Below are positions 46,860-56,490 of a DNA stretch of 64,000 bases, piece after piece (positions within the stretch are counted from its first letter, which is position 1; every line of letters begins with the position of its first letter). The translations under genes were made by a program, and so were the position numbers. Under the pieces are notes generated by a model. The model saw only the letters and a program-made list of their open reading frames with translations. It ran no database searches and was not told the origin of the DNA. The stretch is from Desulfosporosinus sp. FKB (lineage in GTDB: Bacteria; Bacillota; Desulfitobacteriia; Desulfitobacteriales; Desulfitobacteriaceae): the NCBI RefSeq assembly GCF_002196705.1, contig NZ_NADJ01000037.1, positions 1 through 64,000 on the forward strand. The letters run 5' to 3'.

Positions 46860-46930
46860 GTAAATATGGGCGTTTCCGCCCATACTCCTAGCCGGAACCG
46901 TACGTGCCCTATTAAGGCGTATGGCTACTG
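46860..46930 (-). mobile_element. Possible group II intron fragment
   Basis: Minus strand GCCATACGCCTT, then GGGCACGTACGGTTC and a GGGCGGAAACGCCC hairpin, like the GAGCCGTATGC...GCACGTACGGTTC stem found near group II intron-encoded reverse transcriptases. No RT coding sequence nearby. The surrounding 46740-47358 shows no gene. Confidence 0.4.
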
Positions 46931-47358
46931 GTTAGATATTACCTGATAGGATTTTCCTACTATATGTTAATAACTTACTAATAAATACAGAATAATAGAA
47001 CAACTTACATTTCAAGAGGATAGATCACACCTTGGCGTGCTGCTTCACAACTCGCACCTGAATACTAAACTATCACTTAGAGAGATCTCATTAATTCAGT
47101 ATTCAAAATACAAGTTGACTTGAGTATACGACTCATCTATTATTGATAAGTACTTCAAAGGGTCTATAGAGTCAATTTTCTGTATTAAGGCAAACATGAA
47201 CATGATATGATAATACCCGTCCCTGTCTTAATAAGTAACTGAGAAAAATACTTTAATTCCGCTTATAGGTGATAGATAGGAGCGTAATAACGGCGGCGTT
47301 ATGGGGACGAGTATTCATTCCACTTGCGGCCTTATTCATCTATTTGATAGCAGTTTTC

Positions 47359-47544
47359 TTAAAAATAGTCCTCAGCGTAAAGGTTTATGAATCCACAATT
47401 TAAACAAACAAACTTTATTATCTTTTGACTTTGTGGAGGACTAACAACTACTTCGCTATTCTCAATTAATGTAAATTCGTCATCTCTTGTTATGATATCC
47501 ACCTGTTTTAATTGTCCTGAATGACAAGCAATACACTCTTTCAT
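47359..47544 (-). CDS. Small zinc-ribbon protein, 61 aa
   Basis: MKECIACHSGQLKQVDI begins with a CxxC pair, and the end FVCLNCGFINLYAEDYF holds the second, making a likely four-cysteine zinc site (YgiT-like pattern). GGAGAG before the ATG. No known partner adjacent; function unknown. Confidence 0.6.
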   Translation of the reverse strand: MKECIACHSGQLKQVDIITRDDEFTLIENSEVVVSPPQSQKIIKFVCLNCGFINLYAEDYF

Positions 47545-47610
47545 TCATATCTCTCCTATCAACTTAACGACATCACTCCACAAACCGTCGGTTGATCTTA
47601 AAAAAATAAA

Positions 47611-48759
47611 TTATTTAAAAATAGCTCCGGCAATAATCATTCTCATGATTTGATTTGTTCCTTCATAGATCTGAGTGATCTTAGAATCTCTCATCATTCT
47701 TTCAACATGATAATCCTTCATGTAGCCATTTCCGCCAAGCATCTGAACGCATTCTACAGTTACATGCATCGCTGCATCTGTACAAGCCATTTTTGCCTTC
47801 GCTGCTGAAACTGAATAAGGTCTTCCAGCTTGTTTATCAAGAACTCCTTTGTATAAGAGGTACTTAGCTTGTTCAATTTCGATCTCTAATTCAGCCATTT
47901 TAAATGCTAAATACTGATTCTTGTATAAAGGCTTGCCAAACTGGATTCTATCTTTCAAATATTGTTTCGCAATATCAAATGCTCCTTCTGCGAGACCAAG
48001 TCCTTGTGCTGCGACTCCGAATCTTCCGCCATCAAGAGTCTTCATTGCAATGCCAAAACCTTTTCCTTCTTGTCCTACTAAGTTTTCAGCTGGGACAATA
48101 CAGTCATCAAAAAGCAGTTCTGAAACTTGAGTAGCTCTGATCCCACATTTGTTTTCAATAGTGCCTATTGAAAATCCCGGGAAACTTTTTTCAACAATAA
48201 ACGCTGATAATCCTTTTGTTCCTTGACTTATATCCGTTGAAGCAAATACTAAGAAGGTCTCTGAGAGAGGACCATTTGTAATAAAGCATTTAGAACCATT
48301 TAATACATAGTGATCTCCATCTCTTTTAGCTGTAGTTCTTACACCAGCTGCATCTGAGCCCGCATTTGGCTCAGTTAATCCGAAGGAACCAAATTTCTTT
48401 CCAGAACATAGATCTGGAAGATATTTTTTCTTTTGTTCCTCTGAAGCATTTTGATATATTCCTCCCATACAGAGAGAGGTACTTACCGAATATGAGATAC
48501 CAACGGCACTATGCACTTTGGAAATTTCTTCGACGGCTAAAATGTAGGATAAGTAATCTCCGTCGGAACCACCATATTCTGATGAGAACGGTAAGCCCAA
48601 CAAACCCATCTCGCCCATCTTCTTATACTGTTCTACAGGAAATATACTATTTGCATCGCTCTCATAGACAATAGGTTGAAGTTCCTTTTGTGCAAATGAT
48701 CTTGCCGTGTTCATAATCATTTCCTGTTCTTCTGATAAACTAAAAGAATTAACATCCAT
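47611..48759 (-). CDS. Acyl-CoA dehydrogenase, short (382 aa)
   Basis: Short-chain acyl-CoA dehydrogenase family. Typical blocks are FGSFGLTEPNAGSDA, CIVPAENLVGQEGKGFG, CVQMLGGNGYMKDYHVERMMRD and KITQIYEGTNQIMRM with the catalytic Glu. ATG at 48759 (MDVNSFSL) has AGGAGGAGG upstream; the frame extends further upstream to 48981 but that part looks non-coding. Located upstream of the pct/lcd group in the same direction; it could act as acryloyl-CoA (enoyl-CoA) reductase there, though no Etf genes are present here. Confidence 0.9.
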   Translation of the reverse strand: MDVNSFSLSEEQEMIMNTARSFAQKELQPIVYESDANSIFPVEQYKKMGEMGLLGLPFSSEYGGSDGDYLSYILAVEEISKVHSAVGISYSVSTSLCMGGIYQNASEEQKKKYLPDLCSGKKFGSFGLTEPNAGSDAAGVRTTAKRDGDHYVLNGSKCFITNGPLSETFLVFASTDISQGTKGLSAFIVEKSFPGFSIGTIENKCGIRATQVSELLFDDCIVPAENLVGQEGKGFGIAMKTLDGGRFGVAAQGLGLAEGAFDIAKQYLKDRIQFGKPLYKNQYLAFKMAELEIEIEQAKYLLYKGVLDKQAGRPYSVSAAKAKMACTDAAMHVTVECVQMLGGNGYMKDYHVERMMRDSKITQIYEGTNQIMRMIIAGAIFK

Positions 48760-48787
48760 TTTTAATTGCCTCCTCCTAAATTTTAAA

Positions 48788-48812
48788 TAGCCTCTCGGCA
48801 TTTGCCGAGGCA
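48788..48812 (-). promoter_or_regulatory. Hairpin in the acyl-CoA dehydrogenase leader
   Basis: CCTCGGCA / TGCCGAGAGG, about 30 nt upstream of the start codon and just before the RBS. It has no T run. A leader regulatory structure is possible. Confidence 0.4.
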
Positions 48813-49003
48813 GTTGGGACAAGAGTTTCCTTGAACCAACTTTATTTTCCCCGGTGTTGGTACCTTCTACGACTTCTTCAAACGCCTTTGGACTGCCAGT
48901 AGAAACAATCTCAAACCCTAAAAAAGGCCGAGGAGACGCAAGAAGAAAACTAAGAGAGGTAAAAAGGGAGAAAAGGCTCAACGACCACGCCGGGTAAAGT
49001 TAA

Positions 49004-49100
49004 CGTTTGGTCGAGTGGATGACATCTCTGCGAATCATGGTTTACTTGGAGACGTTAACGCGCTTACTGTCAGCCGGGGATGAGACCCCCATCGCCACTT
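49004..49100. other. Palindromic intergenic stretch
   Basis: GTTAACGT and ACGTTAAC are perfect arms around 40 nt, followed by GGGGATGAGACCCCC. Unassigned structure in the long gap 48982-50077. Nothing else in 49101-49540 can be named, though a short open stretch (about 49080-49225, minus) may be coding remnant. Confidence 0.3.
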
Positions 49101-49542
49101 CTGCTACAAGCGTGAAAAGATCGATGTTTGTTACATTTCTCTTTGAGCTTCACTAATTCCAAGTTATTTTCAGGGAATTTTTCCATTTCAGCTCTCGAAA
49201 TGCCTAATTGTTCGCTACTTGTCTAGAAATATTGAATTTTCATTCAGCCTACTTAAAAACGGATACTAAAATCCAATAACACCTCCAATATTTTGCAATT
49301 TAATAAAATATTCAGATATGCTTGACTATTATATATTACATCGAATTTTCAATTAAATCAATATTTAAAATTTATTGAATATTATACTTAATTGTCGTGT
49401 CCTGTCGCTTCTCCCCTCACAAGGCGTTCTGTCTCTTGCCGTCAATGGCGAAAGAATTGTCCTGACACGTCCCAAAACCAGTAGAATTCTTCCGTCAATA
49501 GTTGCCTTTGCCTATTTCAGTCAATGTAATGTGTCCTTAATT

Positions 49543-49732
49543 TTAATCCCCTAAACTCTCTTTAGAAATTAAACCTTCTTCCAAACTTTTCAAAAATACT
49601 GGAACAACGTTAGGATCGAATTGTTTTCCGGAATTTATTTAGATTTCATATAAAGCCTGTTCTTGGCGATTTCTTCTTCAAACGCTCATTGATCTCTTTA
49701 ACTCTGCATTAGACTGTTCGAGCATATAGTTT
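49543..49732 (-). pseudogene. Remnant of an HD-GYP-type signalling protein
   Basis: The minus strand encodes NYMLEQSNAELK, a coiled linker typical of response-regulator/HD-GYP proteins, then a frame break, then GKQFDPNVVPVFLKSLEEGL near a stop, matching the G-x-QFDP-x-VV-x-x-FL end of HD-GYP domains. The catalytic HD-GYP core is missing. Confidence 0.6.
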
Positions 49733-50077
49733 GCCGTAATTTAAACAATGTTGATTTCATCATGGCAAAACTGAACCACTGGCGACTATAATATAAATAC
49801 CAGTGGTCCTAATTAATAAACTCAATATTCGAATTAAAAGTAACTTATCAAATAATGTATGTTTTTATATAAAAATTTATGATTAATGAATAATCCGATT
49901 CAAACAAAACTATAATTCAATTTTATAAAGTATATAAATAAAAACATTTTTTTAAGCATTGTAAGCTAATTTTAAATATGTAATAATTAGTACAAATAGA
50001 AGGAAGTATAGATTTAACAAAAAACACTATAATGTACTATATAGGGTGCCCTGTATATAAAAAGGAGTCGAATTAGA

Positions 50078-50389
50078 ATGCTTAATAAAAGCTTTTTAAG
50101 CGATGTTCGGAAAGCTTTGACAACAAATCAGAAATTTAACGAAAATAACTTTTTAGTTAAGGAAGTTGAAACCCAATCGGATATTACTCTTTCTATCATT
50201 TATCGTTTTGACCCGGAGTTCTATTTCCAAGCTAGGGTATCTAAGTCAGGTGAAAATAGTATTCCAACCCAATTTAGCCCTCAAGCCACAGAAAACGGTG
50301 AATTGAAGAGAGTTACTGATTTGAAAAATTCTATATCTTTATGGACTGAGCAAATATACAAAGAACTAATGATACGATTTTATAACTAG
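50078..50389 (+). CDS. Hypothetical protein, 103 aa
   Basis: Unrecognised soluble protein, MLNKSFLSDVRKALTTNQKF start; a good RBS (AAAGGAG) and a plausible promoter (TATAAT at about 50030) support it. Central part with IIYRFDPEFYFQARVSKSG suggests beta strands. It ends 10 nt before repeat copy B. Confidence 0.55.
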   Translation: MLNKSFLSDVRKALTTNQKFNENNFLVKEVETQSDITLSIIYRFDPEFYFQARVSKSGENSIPTQFSPQATENGELKRVTDLKNSISLWTEQIYKELMIRFYN

Positions 50390-50398
50390 TCCTATAAT

Positions 50399-50526
50399 GG
50401 AGGATGAGAGAGCAGACCTTATTCACTTAAAGCACGTGTCAGGAGGACCCCGGACACGTGCTTTTTTATGCTTTTGAAAGGGTGATTATTCCCCTGACAA
50501 ATTAAGGACGAACTCTTTTGTTCCCT
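50399..50526. repeat. Dispersed intergenic repeat with bidirectional terminator, copy B
   Basis: Second copy of the 38811-38942 element, with the same AGCACGTGTC/GACACGTGCTTTTTT hairpin and flanks. Again between convergent genes. With copy A it brackets the 2-hydroxyacid/acrylate region. Confidence 0.8.
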
Positions 50527-50605
50527 CCAAAAAAACTCAAGACCATCAGCTATTGGTCGAGGGATAAGGAGCAAAGGATGACAATGTCCCCATCGCTTCT
50601 GGTAT

Positions 50606-51160
50606 TCATAATAATATACCTAAATCATTTAAATTGACCTGATTTACTTGCCCTGTTACGAGGATATTTTTCTCTTTTTGCCACTGGCAAACGGATTTCT
50701 CTGTTCGTCCTTCGAATATCCCGTCACAAATACCACCATAATACCCTTGCTCTTTTAATGCTTGTTGAATTAATTGTACCAAATTGCCACGCGATCCGTT
50801 AACAGAAAGGTTATAGGCGATTGGACCTTTGATATAAACTTTAGTACCTAGTTCTACCTGTTCATAAACTTCTTCTACATCCCTATTATGCATTCTGATA
50901 CATCCATGGCTAACTTGCTTACCAATTGAATCTGGTCGATTTGTTCCGTGAATACCATATGTCCCCCATGGAACACTTAGCTGCATCCATCTGGTGCCAA
51001 AACCACCTCCCCAATGGGCCTTATTAATGACGTTATAGTTGCCGACCGGACTAGGGGTTTTCTTGGCCCCAACTGCCACTGGGTATGCTTTGATAATTTT
51101 ATCCTCTTTGCACAACTCCAATTTACATTTAATTAAGTCAATAAAGATTTCTAGCAGCAT
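50606..51160 (-). CDS. L,D-transpeptidase (YkuD) with C-terminal peptidoglycan-binding domain
   Basis: 184 residues. YkuD catalytic motif IGKQVSHGCIRMHNRDVEE with His-Gly-Cys, preceded by GTYGIHGTNRP; C-terminal about 60 residues (LVQLIQQALKEQGYYGG) form a PG_binding_1 repeat. No signal peptide, so export route unclear. Makes 3-3 cross-links or anchors proteins in spore/vegetative wall. Confidence 0.9.
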   Translation of the reverse strand: MLLEIFIDLIKCKLELCKEDKIIKAYPVAVGAKKTPSPVGNYNVINKAHWGGGFGTRWMQLSVPWGTYGIHGTNRPDSIGKQVSHGCIRMHNRDVEEVYEQVELGTKVYIKGPIAYNLSVNGSRGNLVQLIQQALKEQGYYGGICDGIFEGRTEKSVCQWQKEKNILVTGQVNQVNLNDLGILL

Positions 51161-51368
51161 ATCATTACCTTCTTTTTGTATTAGTTTATGTTAGAAAGTT
51201 TAATGTGTAATTTGTGCAGAAATCTTACCAACGTTGTCTCTTCCTCTAATGAAATTTAGGTTAGCCCAATATTATAGGGATCGAGGCGCTTTGATATAGA
51301 GGTTTATTTTTTGCAGTAACGGGAAAAATCTTTTAATGTAAATTCATTTGAATAAAGAGGTGAGCCTA

Positions 51369-52331
51369 TTGAACGTTCCGGGTGAAATTAGTTTTGCCAC
51401 CTTTGCAGGTGGATGCTTTTGGTGCATGGTATCCCCGTTCAAACAACTTCAAGGTGTTATTAATGTGGTTTCGGGCTACACCGGTGGTCATACTGAAAAC
51501 CCAACCTATAAAGAAGTATGTTCTGGAACGACTGGACATTTCGAATCTGTCCAAATTTCGTTTGACCCAAATCAAATATCCTATGATAAACTTCTAGAAG
51601 TTTTTTGGCGACAAATTGATCCAACTGATCCAGATGGTCAGTTCAATGATCGAGGGGAATCATACCAAACGGCTATTTTTTATCATGACGAGGAACAGCA
51701 TCGTAAAGCCGCAGCTTCTAAACAAGCTCTAATTGAAAGTTGTCATTTCCAAAGACCTATTGTTACCAAAATTCTCCCAGCAACAAATTTTTTCCCTGCA
51801 GAAGAATATCATCAAGATTACCATGAGAAAAACTCTTTCCGCTATTCTCTATATCGTCAAGGGTCTGGACGAGATGATTTTACAAATCATAATTGGCCAA
51901 TTGATAGGTTGCAGATAAAATCCAGACTAACTGATTTACAATATCATGTTACGCAAGAGAATGGTACCGAACCGCCTTTTCAGAACGAATATTGGAATAA
52001 TGAACGTGAAGGTATATATGTCGATGTAGTCTCCGGCGAACCTCTATTTAGTTCAAATGATAAGTTTAATAGTGACTGCGGATGGCCTAGTTTTACTAAG
52101 CCCATCGTTTCAAAATCTTTAAAAGAGAACGTAGATTTAAGCCATGGAATGACTAGGACGGAGGTTCGTAGTAAAGAAGCCGATTCCCACTTAGGACATG
52201 TATTTCCCGATGGTCCAGGTCTAAATAGGCTTCGATACTGCATAAATTCTGCATCACTACGTTTTATACCCAAAGAAGAGTTAGACCGCGAAGGATATAG
52301 CGAATTTAACTTATTGTTTAAGAATACCTAA
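51369..52331 (+). CDS. msrAB: Fused methionine sulfoxide reductase MsrA-MsrB
   Basis: About 320 residues. MsrA part with [11 protein letters not shown] catalytic Cys and HQDYHEKN; MsrB part with [21 protein letters not shown] and [11 protein letters not shown] catalytic Cys. The zinc CxxC pairs of many MsrB are absent, as in related Firmicutes. Repairs both Met-S- and Met-R-sulfoxide. TTG at 51369 with GAGGTGAG 5-6 nt before is the likely start; an alternative TTG is at 51348. The 3' end overlaps the convergent neighbour by 4 nt. Confidence 0.92.
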   Translation: MNVPGEISFATFAGGCFWCMVSPFKQLQGVINVVSGYTGGHTENPTYKEVCSGTTGHFESVQISFDPNQISYDKLLEVFWRQIDPTDPDGQFNDRGESYQTAIFYHDEEQHRKAAASKQALIESCHFQRPIVTKILPATNFFPAEEYHQDYHEKNSFRYSLYRQGSGRDDFTNHNWPIDRLQIKSRLTDLQYHVTQENGTEPPFQNEYWNNEREGIYVDVVSGEPLFSSNDKFNSDCGWPSFTKPIVSKSLKENVDLSHGMTRTEVRSKEADSHLGHVFPDGPGLNRLRYCINSASLRFIPKEELDREGYSEFNLLFKNT

Positions 52332-52717
52332 TACCATGGACCATAGTGTTTAAATCGAGTGAAATTTACAGTTGCATTAACTGCTGACCATATAGCTATC
52401 TTTTTGGCCTTCTTTATTCTATAGTAACAATCTTTTTTATAAAACCTTTGTAACACTCCGTCAAATACAACCTCATTATCCAGTTCAACCCATGCATGAT
52501 CAATGTCAGCATAAACATTTATTTTCCCATGAACTAACCATGCATTAATTGGCGTACCTAACGACGAAATATCTACCACATAATTCCATGCCGTCTTGAA
52601 ACAGTCATGAAGATGTACCTTGCCGTCCCCCGGTATATATCCATCGGGACATTCAACCTCGCAAAGTATGAGTTCTTCTGTTAACATGATTTCTGGCCCT
52701 ACAATTTTCTTTTTCAT
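52328..52717 (-). CDS. Hypothetical protein with transglutaminase-like triad pattern
   Basis: 129 residues, no family recognised for sure. [13 protein letters not shown] (Cys), [18 protein letters not shown] (His and Asp) have the order of a Cys-His-Asp transglutaminase/papain-like site, and the HAWVE-strand-VFD pattern is common there. GGCGGAAAG precedes the ATG. Possibly a small thiol enzyme; function not claimed. Confidence 0.55.
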   Translation of the reverse strand: MKKKIVGPEIMLTEELILCEVECPDGYIPGDGKVHLHDCFKTAWNYVVDISSLGTPINAWLVHGKINVYADIDHAWVELDNEVVFDGVLQRFYKKDCYYRIKKAKKIAIWSAVNATVNFTRFKHYGPWY

Positions 52718-53185
52718 CTTTCCGCCTCCTAATAAAAAACATCATTCATTTTTTATTTTTGGCGTCCAGTTTCTTATCCATTTCCCTTTATGGTCTGTTT
52801 AAGTGCATACACGCTTTATTAAAGCTCACTATTGCAGTTCTCGCTCTTGGACAAAAGAGCAACATTTTATAGTCGTTTATCGATTTTGTGGCAACATAAA
52901 GGATTCCGCTCTTTTCCATTGTAAGTGAGTGTATCACCACTAATATTTATTCTACTGTCTCGTAAAATTCCACCATCACTCATAAACTTTTTATTTTGCA
53001 TCTGATGGCTTATTGAGCTTAATCATGAACTGCTTACCACTGTGCCCCCGCATTATAACCCCTTGATATAAGAACGCTGGCTTCCATGTGCCATTATGAG
53101 AAAATATCAATTGCTTTATAACCTTAATGAAGTAACACCAAGTGCTTGGAGTTGCAAAGTCGGCTCGGTAGAAAACCCATTTAAT

Positions 53186-54661
53186 TTAAGTACCACAAAA
53201 TGTACGGTAGGGAATACCAGATGGCTCTGGCATTGATGTAAATTCTTCCTGTTCCTGAGAGTATGCGAAGGGTTCTTTTAGAATATCTAAAAATCGCTCC
53301 ATTACATGATAGTCCTCATTTTTAACCGCTGCTTCGAGTGCAGCTTCTACTCTATGGTTGCGAGGGATAACCGCAGGGTTGCTATTTCGCATCAACTCTA
53401 GAGCGGAACATTTTGTTTCCTGTTGCCCGCTTAGTCTTGATTGCCACTTTTGATACCATTCTTTGAATTCCTGGGTGCCAAACAAGACTGTATCTGTGGG
53501 ATTATCGAATGTTAATGCCCGGAAAGTATTAGTATAGTCCGCATGATATTTTTGCATTATGCTCAGTAAATCTCCGATCAGCAGTACGTCCCCTTCCTCT
53601 TCGTTGAATAATCCAAGTTTTGCTCTCATTCCAGTAAGCAAGTTTCGGTTAAATAACTTGTTAAAATCTAAAAGCGCTTCTTGAGCTAATTGGACAGCTT
53701 GATCCTGGTTGTCGTCGAGGATTGGTAATAAGGTTTCAGCAAGTCTGGCAAGATTCCAAGCGGCGATATGCGGCTGATTTCCATAGGCATAACGTCCTTG
53801 AGTATCAATAGAACTAAACACAGTATTTTCATCGTATTCGTCCATAAAAGCACACGGACCAAAATCAATCGTTTCTCCACTAATTGTCATATTATCGGTG
53901 TTCATTACACCATGAATAAAGCCAAAAAGCTGCCATTTAGCAATTAATTCAGCCTGACGCTTAATCACTTGTTTAAGTAGCGATAGATAGCAGTTTTCAT
54001 CGTCTTCTATATTTGGAAAATGCCGTTGTAAAGCATAATCGGCCAATGCTCGAAGTTCATCTTTACTCCCCCACTTTGCAGCGTATTCAAAGGTACCAAC
54101 GCGCAAATGACTGGCGGCTACACGAGTTAGAATTGCTCCTGGGAGCACCATTTCACGGATTACAGGCTCTCCGGTTTTTACAACTGCCAAGCTGCGGGTT
54201 GTAGGGATACCGAGTGCATACATTGCTTCGCTTATGATATATTCCCGGAGCATAGGCCCAAGTGCCGCTCGTCCATCACCCCCTCGTGAAAAGGGAGTTT
54301 GGCCCGAACCCTTGAGCTGAATATCGAAGCGTTCACCCGAAGGAGTCATTTGTTCTCCTAGAAGTATAGCCCTCCCGTCCCCCAACATTGTAAAATGTCC
54401 AAATTGATGTCCAGCATAAGCTTGGGCTAATGGCAAAGCGCCTTCAGGAACTAGATTTCCTGCCAGGCCAGCTTCGCCATCTTTGCTTTTAAGTTCTTCA
54501 ATATTTAATCCTAGGGATGTTGCTAAGGGAGAATTTAAAATTATTAGCTCAGGAGAAGTTACAGGAATAGGATTCTGACATGAATAAAATGATTTTGGGA
54601 GAAGAGAATAACTATTTTCAAAGTTCCATCCAAATTGAGTTTCTTCCTTTAAATTAGTCAC
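53186..54661 (-). CDS. selO: Protein adenylyltransferase SelO (YdiU/UPF0061)
   Basis: 491-residue pseudokinase-fold AMPylator. Conserved: [61 protein letters not shown], then FDPCAF-like DFGPCAFMD and [12 protein letters not shown]. Starts at GTG 54661 with AAGGAGGAGG. C-terminus PYRTFCGT keeps Cys where some homologues have Sec. Linked to redox stress in E. coli; MsrAB nearby is consistent. The gap 52718-53185 holds no named feature. Confidence 0.92.
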   Translation of the reverse strand: MTNLKEETQFGWNFENSYSLLPKSFYSCQNPIPVTSPELIILNSPLATSLGLNIEELKSKDGEAGLAGNLVPEGALPLAQAYAGHQFGHFTMLGDGRAILLGEQMTPSGERFDIQLKGSGQTPFSRGGDGRAALGPMLREYIISEAMYALGIPTTRSLAVVKTGEPVIREMVLPGAILTRVAASHLRVGTFEYAAKWGSKDELRALADYALQRHFPNIEDDENCYLSLLKQVIKRQAELIAKWQLFGFIHGVMNTDNMTISGETIDFGPCAFMDEYDENTVFSSIDTQGRYAYGNQPHIAAWNLARLAETLLPILDDNQDQAVQLAQEALLDFNKLFNRNLLTGMRAKLGLFNEEEGDVLLIGDLLSIMQKYHADYTNTFRALTFDNPTDTVLFGTQEFKEWYQKWQSRLSGQQETKCSALELMRNSNPAVIPRNHRVEAALEAAVKNEDYHVMERFLDILKEPFAYSQEQEEFTSMPEPSGIPYRTFCGT

Positions 54662-54959
54662 TTGAACCTCCTCCTTTCTTTATTAATACGATTTTAGTGT
54701 CTTCTAAGGAGCAATTAATATACTCCTTTCGAGAGGCCCTTGAGTATTTAAACAAAAAATCCCTTTGCTAAAGATGCCAAAGGAAGGTTGGAAAATTCGA
54801 TTAATTTTTTATGGAAACTGTCTGACAGAGATTATGTAAATATAAAGATTAGCGGCCTAATTAAGCCTCTGAAATATAGTGTTTATACCCCTTTATCCAG
54901 TTTTTAAGACCTCCACTTCTATAAGTTTGCCTGGAATTGCGTCATTAATGCCACCCGAT

Positions 54960-55140
54960 AATTGAAAATCCAGAGCATTTAACACGCTCTGGATTACATT
55001 TCATTAATTCCCCGCAAAGCCGTTTAGATTATTTGGTTTTTAACCCCGCTCTCGCAGGTGGGCATTTTCACCCTACTTTTTAGTCTTCCTCTAACAGTGG
55101 AGGCCTGACCTACTCAGTAAGTTTTTTTAATTCCCTAAAT
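54960..55140 (-). ncRNA. Candidate structured RNA with terminator
   Basis: Minus-strand transcript of about 180 nt. A TTTGAT-N16-TAAAAT promoter lies at about 55145-55175; hairpins CCTC/GAGG and GTAGG/CCTGC follow, then GCGAGAGCGGGG, and a strong terminator AATCCAGAGC / GCTCTGGATTTT near 54965-54998. Not coding. The size and shape bring the raiA-type RNA to mind, but I cannot confirm the family by eye. Confidence 0.45.
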
Positions 55141-55329
55141 TTTAATAGGATCAAAACCAAATCAAATCTTCGTACATCGCAGGTTTGAAGGAACTTAATA
55201 ATATCAAGTTTTCATTATAAAAGCATTAGGGAAGTTATGGCTATTTTTGAACTCAAACACTCCATCCAAACTAACTTTGTTTTTTACAGCAGTCTTTAGT
55301 GAGTCGAATGCTAGATAAAGCTTATAATT

Positions 55330-55527
55330 TCAGATAACTGTTATTTTTGGATCCTTTTCCTTACGAATTAAGAAATATTCTCTACCCACATTGCTCCTGA
55401 AAACATATTTGTTAGTGTAAAAATTAATTGGTTTATTCCATCCGCACGCAGGATCCTGGCACTGAATGTAACCTCCATCGTAAATCAATGGATCTCCACA
55501 CAAGGGACAAGTGTTTTTATGATCCAT
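55330..55527 (-). CDS. Small zinc-ribbon protein, about 65 aa
   Basis: MDHKNTCPLCGDPLIYDGGY, then CQDPACGWNKPIN, a CxxC...CxxxxC zinc ribbon. The C-terminus is basic with FLIRKEKDPK. ATG at 55527 with GAGGTG upstream preferred over GTG at 55539. Function unknown. The flanks 55141-55329 and 55540-55786 hold nothing more that I can name. Confidence 0.6.
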   Translation of the reverse strand: MDHKNTCPLCGDPLIYDGGYIQCQDPACGWNKPINFYTNKYVFRSNVGREYFLIRKEKDPKITVI

Positions 55528-55786
55528 TCTAATTATCACCTCATTTTCTAGGCCTATCCACTTATCAAGAATTATTTTTCTTTTATGCTCGAGAGATTAT
55601 TTAAATCTTAGCATATAATTCTTAATAAATTTTGAAAATCACTTGATGATTTGCTGAATTTTTAATGATAATCTTGTTAATCCTCGCCAAAAAACTCCAG
55701 TAGAATCAAATCAGAAGAGTTCAGCATATTTCTTAAGCTATAAATTATATTCGTTATTTCATTTCTACAAATCTATAACCAATTTA

Positions 55787-56254
55787 TTAACCTTTAATAT
55801 TATGAGAAAAATAGCTTGCCAATACTTGAAGACTTTCATCTCGCAATATTCCTGCAGTCACAACTGGCTTAAATGGCGAGTTTTTAAATACAACTTGACA
55901 GCAACGGCTGCCACTTTCCCCCAATATGCTGCATAAGTCAATATCACTAGCTCCATAAACTAGTCTGCCAAGCTTTGTCCAAACTATTGCACCACAGCAC
56001 ATAAAACATGGCTCACAACTTGAATATAGCGTATATTCTTGTAAATCCACTATATGTGTTTCACTGCAAAAATTGCGAATTAATCCAGCTTCAGCGTGAA
56101 ATGTTGGGTCAGTTGCAGTATATATCTGATTCTCATTTGTATATACTATTTCATTATCTTTTACAAGAACCGCCCCAAAAGGTTCATTTCCATGTTCAAC
56201 TGCTGATACAGCCAATTCTATTGCTTTCTTCATGAAAAATTCATCTGTTCTCAT
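55787..56254 (-). CDS. Nucleoside/guanine-type deaminase
   Basis: 155-residue zinc deaminase of the CMP/dCMP/tRNA-adenosine family. Zinc and proton-shuttle motif TFHAEAGLIR, and SCEPCFMCCGAIVW. The GNEPFGAVLV strand is typical for guanine deaminase/TadA. GGAGGT upstream. Free nucleobase deaminase is more likely than TadA because TadA's basic RNA-binding tail is missing. Confidence 0.85.
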   Translation of the reverse strand: MRTDEFFMKKAIELAVSAVEHGNEPFGAVLVKDNEIVYTNENQIYTATDPTFHAEAGLIRNFCSETHIVDLQEYTLYSSCEPCFMCCGAIVWTKLGRLVYGASDIDLCSILGESGSRCCQVVFKNSPFKPVVTAGILRDESLQVLASYFSHNIKG

Positions 56255-56490
56255 ATATACCTCCTAAAAATCTACAACAAAGCTCTTTTCCCCGCCTCAC
56301 TCAACTTCAGGCTAAAAGCCCAGCCTTCTTATTTTTATAAATTGCTATCTGATCATAGATGCCATCAGTCCCTAGCTTAGTTTAATATAACATACTTGAT
56401 TTTTTCTTAGGTAGACAAATCTATTTTTATGTTTTATGATTAATCCAATAGATTTATCATACTAATTTTATCGGAATAGGTTGTATTAAT

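Noticed and set aside
48760-48981. N-terminal extension of the acyl-CoA dehydrogenase
   Set aside because: The extra 74 residues look non-coding and the conserved start at 48759 has a strong RBS.
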